From assembly GCA_947457445.1 (NCBI GenBank), contig CANGVO010000036.1:1-8611 (forward strand): 8,611 nucleotides of DNA. Reading direction: 5' to 3'. Positions 7,283 to 8,611 of this stretch are shown piece after piece. Every line of letters begins with the position of its first letter. Positions within the stretch are counted from its first letter, which is position 1. The notes under the pieces were generated by a model, which was given only the letters and a program-made list of their open reading frames with translations, did not search any database and was not told the origin of the DNA. The DNA is from Actinomycetota bacterium. Its GTDB lineage: Bacteria > Actinomycetota > Actinomycetes > Nanopelagicales > Nanopelagicaceae. The position numbers and the translations under genes were made by a program.

Positions 7283-8513
7283 CCTTAATCGGTGTAAATA
7301 AAGCAACAGATTCGATGTGGTGAGTCATGGGAAAAAGGTCAAAGGCGCGCAATTCCTGCAGTTTATAACCCAATTCCCCCAAGTAATTTGTGTCACGGGC
7401 TAATGCGGCTGGATCACAGGCGACATAAATAATCGATCTAGGTTTGAGCGCAACCATTGCCGTAACTACATCTTTACCAGCACCCTCACGTGGCGGATCC
7501 AGAACTATGACATCCGCTTTTGAAAAGCGTGGGAGCAATTTTGAAACATCACCGGTATGCACTGAAACATTCGAGAAATTTGCAAAGTTACGCATCGCAT
7601 CCGCCGTTGCGCTCTTACTGCCTTCCACAAGACCAACACTTCCTGTTTCTCCAATTGCTCCCAAGAATTGTGAAGTAAATAGTCCAACACCGCCGTAAAG
7701 ATCTAGAACTTTGTCACCTGTTTGCAAGTTTGCATATTCAAGTACCGCCTTAGAAAGGACGCTCGGTGCCAACTTGTGGCTCTGCCAAAATGATCGCTGG
7801 GAAACCTCCAAAGCAAATCCATTGACTTCGTAGTTGCCTACATCTACACCCTCGCTAGTACGGACCGGTGATTCGTCTCGCGAATAACCTGTTGCAATAG
7901 TTCTTTCGCCTGTCGAAGAAATTGAAACCTCAACACGAAGGTCGCCTTTCCATCTCCTTGAACTCAACTCTTGATAATTCATTTCTGGTGCAAGAATTCT
8001 GCAATCATTAACCGCAATTACTTTATTGCTTCGCGCTTGCTTAAACCCTATGTCGCCATTGCGCGTAGTAACCGCGTTAAAACGAGTTCGATAACCAAGG
8101 GCTGGTCCGACCTCTTCAACTTCTACTGCAATATCCTGTTTAGCAATTCTCGAGAATTGCTCGGTAACAACATCACTCTTTAGCTGACGCTGGCGATTCA
8201 AGGAAATATGTTGAAAGTCGCACCCTCCGCATCCTGCGCGGTGAGCAAACTGACAAGGTGCTACAACTCGATCAGGTGATGCTTTTATTACGGAAACAAC
8301 ATCGCCCCGATTGAAGGAACTTCCAGTACCCGTAATTTCAATTTCTACTTCTTCACCCGGAATTCCGTGGCGTACAAATATCACTGCACCCATATGCCGC
8401 ACGATGAAATGGCCACCGTGCGCGACTTTTTCAATGGTTGCAACAAAACGATCTCCCACCGTAAGGGCAACGCGTTCGGCGGAATTTTGCTGGTCAGCCC
8501 CGTTGGTTGTCAT
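7275..8513 (-). CDS. TRAM-domain, Fe-S class I SAM-dependent RNA methyltransferase (TrmA/RumA family, m5U type)
   Basis: This enzyme probably makes 5-methyluridine in rRNA or tRNA using S-adenosylmethionine; the exact target cannot be read. It is 412 residues. A TRAM-like beta-rich RNA-binding domain covers about 17-78. Four cysteines suited to a [4Fe-4S] cluster follow: C87, C95, C98 (CGGCDFQH) and C171 (VNDCRIL). The methyltransferase domain contains SFWQ at 241-244, the SAM loop VLDLYGGVGLFT at 269-280, LDPPREG at 338-344, the catalytic nucleophile C366 in YVACDPAALARD, and the general-base glutamate E401 in HIESVALF. All residues needed for m5U chemistry are present. The start at ATG 8513 has no Shine-Dalgarno, but a TAGGCT box lies exactly 7 nt upstream, which suggests a leaderless mRNA. 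It is divergent from trkA and leads into acnA. An unusual 20-bp palindrome spans codons 118-124. Confidence 0.92.
   Translation of the reverse strand: MTTNGADQQNSAERVALTVGDRFVATIEKVAHGGHFIVRHMGAVIFVRHGIPGEEVEIEITGTGSSFNRGDVVSVIKASPDRVVAPCQFAHRAGCGGCDFQHISLNRQRQLKSDVVTEQFSRIAKQDIAVEVEEVGPALGYRTRFNAVTTRNGDIGFKQARSNKVIAVNDCRILAPEMNYQELSSRRWKGDLRVEVSISSTGERTIATGYSRDESPVRTSEGVDVGNYEVNGFALEVSQRSFWQSHKLAPSVLSKAVLEYANLQTGDKVLDLYGGVGLFTSQFLGAIGETGSVGLVEGSKSATADAMRNFANFSNVSVHTGDVSKLLPRFSKADVIVLDPPREGAGKDVVTAMVALKPRSIIYVACDPAALARDTNYLGELGYKLQELRAFDLFPMTHHIESVALFTPIKVS
7277..7306 (-). promoter_or_regulatory. Tentative acnA promoter
   Basis: On the minus strand TTGCTT (7306-7301) and TATCTT (7282-7277) are separated by 18 nt. 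The -10 fits the actinobacterial TANNNT pattern and is itself the left arm of the palindrome. The -35 matches TTGACA at only three positions. An alternative -10, TAAATT at 7266-7261, has no convincing -35. Transcription could also simply read through from the gene upstream. This is a weak call. Confidence 0.25.
8142..8161. repeat. Perfect 20-bp palindrome inside the RNA methyltransferase gene
   Basis: AGCAATTCTCGAGAATTGCT is fully self-complementary around a central CTCGAG. It lies in the coding region over codons 118-124 (E-Q-F-S-R-I-A). For random sequence of even composition a palindrome this long is expected in under one per cent of windows of this size, so it may be a protein-binding site. 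Chance cannot be excluded. No adjacent promoter-like elements were recognised. Confidence 0.5.
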
Positions 8514-8520
8514 AAAGGTA

Positions 8521-8526
8521 AGCCTA
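8521..8526 (-). promoter_or_regulatory. Candidate -10 box of the RNA methyltransferase gene (leaderless)
   Basis: On the minus strand TAGGCT fits TANNNT and is separated from the ATG at 8513 by exactly 7 nt. That is the spacing at which transcription would begin at the start codon itself. No Shine-Dalgarno precedes the ATG, which agrees with a leaderless transcript. A possible -35, TGCACA (8550-8545), matches TTGACA at four of six positions with an 18-nt spacer. This is inferred from pattern only. Confidence 0.35.
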
Positions 8527-8532
8527 AGGGTG

Positions 8533-8538
8533 TAAGTT
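8533..8538 (+). promoter_or_regulatory. Candidate -10 box of trkA (leaderless)
   Basis: TAAGTT fits TANNNT and lies exactly 7 nt before the GTG at 8546, mirroring the box on the other strand. No Shine-Dalgarno is placed correctly for this GTG, as the 7 nt before it read AAACCTT. TTGTCA at 8507-8512 is a good -35 hexamer, but its 20-nt spacer is too long for comfort. This is inferred from pattern only. Confidence 0.35.
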
Positions 8539-8545
8539 AAACCTT

Positions 8546-8611
8546 GTGCACGTTGTGATTATGGGATGCGGACGAGTTGGTTCTTCTTTAGCAACCGAGC
8601 TTGAAGCCGCC
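8546..8611 (+). CDS. trkA: TrkA-type potassium uptake regulatory protein, N-terminal fragment
   Basis: This is the first 22 codons of a gene that runs off the right edge, starting with GTG at 8546: VHVVIMGCGRVGSSLATELEAA, with the initiator read as Met. The hydrophobic strand followed by GCGRVGSSLA is the GxGxxG dinucleotide-binding loop that opens the RCK/TrkA-N domain. TrkA proteins bind NAD(H) or nucleotides and gate membrane K+ transporters from the cytoplasm. In actinobacteria the family typically begins with just such a short strand, which supports this start over any upstream one. It is transcribed divergently from the RNA methyltransferase gene across a 32-bp spacer. Only 22 residues are visible, so other RCK-domain proteins are possible. 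Confidence 0.8.
   Translation, partial: MHVVIMGCGRVGSSLATELEAA

Noticed and set aside
1..8611. Mobile elements, CRISPR arrays, tRNA or rRNA genes, toxin-antitoxin or defence genes
   Set aside because: The window is almost entirely filled by six recognisable core genes. I saw no terminal repeats, spaced direct repeats, cloverleaf-like sequence or transposase motifs.

Overview
This window is ordinary core chromosome of a low-to-mid-GC actinobacterium. The protein sequences are typically actinobacterial: a FadA-type thiolase with a GHPLASSG motif, a fadA-fadB pair, Dxs with an NDNxRSYSPTIGG block, and an AcnA-type aconitase with a QDFTGVPC(I/V)VDLATMREA block. By eye, however, the DNA is only in the upper 40s percent GC, and codons such as TTA for leucine are common. 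That combination fits streamlined freshwater actinobacteria (for example the Nanopelagicales, or acI, lineage) better than Streptomyces or Mycobacterium. This placement is an inference from recognition, not from a search.

Layout. Positions 3-569 (+) hold the 3' end of a thiolase gene (fadA), which is cut by the window edge. Positions 569-2677 (+) hold fadB, the enoyl-CoA hydratase/3-hydroxyacyl-CoA dehydrogenase. The two genes overlap by one base (TAATG) and form a fatty-acid beta-oxidation pair. On the minus strand, three genes run leftward: a TRAM-domain, iron-sulfur, TrmA/RumA-type RNA methyltransferase (8513-7275), then aconitase acnA (7246-4589), then dxs (4556-2619). The gaps of 28 and 32 bp are compatible with one transcript. 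fadB and dxs converge and overlap tail to tail by 59 bp. At the right edge a TrkA-type potassium-uptake regulator begins on the plus strand at 8546 and runs off the window. There is no gene-free stretch above 32 bp. I see no RNA genes, mobile elements, CRISPR arrays or repeats of note.

How the genes relate. FadA and FadB carry out the last three steps of beta-oxidation to acetyl-CoA. Aconitase moves that carbon through the TCA cycle. Dxs draws pyruvate and glyceraldehyde 3-phosphate into the MEP isoprenoid pathway. The methyltransferase modifies rRNA or tRNA, and TrkA gates potassium uptake. I recall the same genes lying near each other in other actinobacteria, so this looks like an old chromosomal neighbourhood rather than an accessory island.

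I do not find a new multi-gene system here. Four small items deserve a second look: (1) a perfect 18-bp palindrome just upstream of acnA that overlaps the stop codon of the preceding gene and the likely core promoter; (2) a perfect 20-bp palindrome inside the methyltransferase gene; (3) a 32-bp divergent spacer with a TANNNT box exactly 7 nt before each start codon, suggesting back-to-back leaderless transcripts; and (4) the 59-bp convergent overlap, which gives Dxs a C-terminal tail that is the antisense of the fadB end.
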